17,111 nt of DNA from Streptomyces rubellomurinus. GTDB lineage: Bacteria; Actinomycetota; Actinomycetes; Streptomycetales; Streptomycetaceae. Of this stretch, positions 16,431-17,111 are shown piece after piece (the first letter of the stretch is position 1; every line of letters starts with the position of its first letter). The notes below the pieces were generated by a model that searched no databases, was not told the DNA's origin, and was given only the letters and a program-made list of their open reading frames with translations. A program made the position numbers and the translations under genes. The stretch covers positions 1 through 17,111 of the forward strand of contig NZ_JZKH01000128.1 of assembly GCF_000961885.1 (NCBI RefSeq), written 5' to 3'.

Positions 16431-16997
16431 ATGTTCGAGCTGACGAAACTTCTGTCGTGCTTCGGGCCTACTTGTGGGGACGTCGTCGACTGGGGGGCGG
16501 TGGAGGCGGCGTACGGGCGGCGTTTGCCCTCCGATTATCAGCAGTTCATGGCTGCATTCGGGTGCGGTTCGATCGAGCAGGCGTTGTACATTCACGCGCC
16601 CGCCATTACGAGTGACGAACTTGCAGGGAACGTCGTGTCGGCACTTCCCGCCGGTATCCTCGCCGGGAGCGCGGAGGACTGGAGGGATCCGGCCCAAGCT
16701 GGCCTGTACCACCTTGAGGACATGCTCCTCTGGGGGATCACGGAGGAGGACTTCCTCTGTTGGGTTACCTCGGACGAGAATCCTGACCGTTGGCCCGTGG
16801 CCGTCTACTCCCGCTGTCATGCGGCCTGGTCGGTGTACCCGTACGGAATGGTGGAGTTCCTACTCAGGCTGTTTCGCGATGGGTTTGACGAGTGGCCGAT
16901 CAGTGACATGGGACTGCGGTCCATCTCCGAACCGCGATTCCTGCACGACACGGACGAGGAGGCGGGCTGGGAGCTGCAGGAGAGGCCCTGGGAGTGA
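16431..16997 (+). CDS. SUKH (SMI1/KNR4) family immunity protein
   Basis: This 188-residue acidic protein has no signal peptide or membrane segment, so it should be cytoplasmic. Near the N-terminus is the SUKH signature: Trp21, then EAAYGRRLPSDYQQFMAAFG with the L-P-x-D-Y core, then a glycine turn and a hydrophobic strand. Later blocks such as LYHLEDMLLWGITEEDFLCW and WSVYPYGMVEFLLRLF fit the alternating strands and helices of the fold. SUKH proteins are frequent immunity partners of polymorphic nuclease toxins and block them by direct binding. The gene lies 34 bp after the toxin stop on the same strand, so co-transcription is likely. An upstream in-frame GTG (16398) would add 11 residues, but the site before ATG 16431 is better. 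The partner relationship is inferred from position and family. Confidence 0.8.
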   Translation: MFELTKLLSCFGPTCGDVVDWGAVEAAYGRRLPSDYQQFMAAFGCGSIEQALYIHAPAITSDELAGNVVSALPAGILAGSAEDWRDPAQAGLYHLEDMLLWGITEEDFLCWVTSDENPDRWPVAVYSRCHAAWSVYPYGMVEFLLRLFRDGFDEWPISDMGLRSISEPRFLHDTDEEAGWELQERPWE

Positions 16998-17012
16998 CTG
17001 GCCACGCCTGGT

Positions 17013-17110
17013 CTAGTACTGCAACGGTGCTTACCGTGACGGTTGTTGGGTTCGCTCGTTGGGCCGTTCATGGGTGGGGACATATCCGAGATTGATGCTC
17101 GTCGCTGGTC
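17013..17110 (+). repeat. Right copy of the 98-bp inverted repeat, probable insertion-sequence end
   Basis: This is the exact reverse complement of 1-98, starting with CTAG 15 bp after the immunity gene stop. The body of the element would continue to the right. Base 17111 has no partner inside the window. Finding the same sequence at both outer edges also fits a sequence assembly that stopped in a repeat on each side. Confidence 0.75.
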
Positions 17111-17111
17111 G
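17070..17111 (+). CDS. Putative transposase, first 14 codons
   Basis: ATG 17070 opens MGGDISEIDARRWS and runs off the window. It is the mirror image of the fragment at 1-41. The start lies about 55 bases inside the presumed element end, a normal distance for a transposase gene. No strong ribosome binding site is visible, and the family assignment (IS701-type) is from impression only. Confidence 0.4.
   Translation, partial: MGGDISEIDARRWS

Overview
The window has high G+C, strong G/C third-position bias, GTG starts alongside ATG, and protein families typical of Streptomyces and its relatives, so it most likely comes from a streptomycete-type actinobacterium. It reads as an accessory island. 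A decayed, insertion-sequence-damaged left part (about 1-3816) abuts an intact polymorphic-toxin locus (about 3916-16997). Both outer edges end in the same 98-bp sequence in opposite orientation.

Left part. Positions 1-98 look like the end of an insertion sequence whose transposase would start at position 41 and run leftward out of the window. Next is a pseudogene of a sacsin/HSP90-like GHKL ATPase (338 to about 1802). It has one frameshift near 1400-1404 and is cut off by a second insertion sequence (about 1803-3381, minus strand). That element's DDE transposase is itself broken by a TGG-to-TGA nonsense change (2844-2846) and a one-base deletion (2472-2476). Right of it lies a nucleotidyltransferase pseudogene (about 3392-3816) with no usable start, a one-base frameshift near 3470, and Gly changed to Glu in its Gly-Ser active-site motif.

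Right part. A short membrane-anchored protein related to BMP-type (basic membrane protein) substrate-binding proteins (3916-4452, minus) is transcribed away from a giant secreted toxin gene (4724-16396, 3890 aa). The toxin has, in order: a Sec signal peptide, a long disordered Pro/Gly/Thr-rich linker, a DNRLRE-like beta region, an Ig/FN3-like region, a DUF6531-like region, four LamG-like jelly-roll domains spliced into the YD/RHS shell, a long YD-repeat barrel, and an RHS core. The tip after the core holds a hydrophobic segment and a DNA/RNA non-specific endonuclease-like domain. A SUKH (SMI1/KNR4) family gene follows 34 bp downstream (16431-16997) and is the expected immunity gene.

How the genes work together (inferred from the families): the large protein is exported, the RHS shell encloses the tip, the tip is released by cleavage after the core, and it degrades nucleic acid in a neighbouring cell. 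The SUKH protein protects the producer. The BMP-like gene shares the divergent upstream region, but its role is unknown. The right inverted copy of the edge sequence starts 15 bp after the immunity gene and includes the first 14 codons of a putative transposase.
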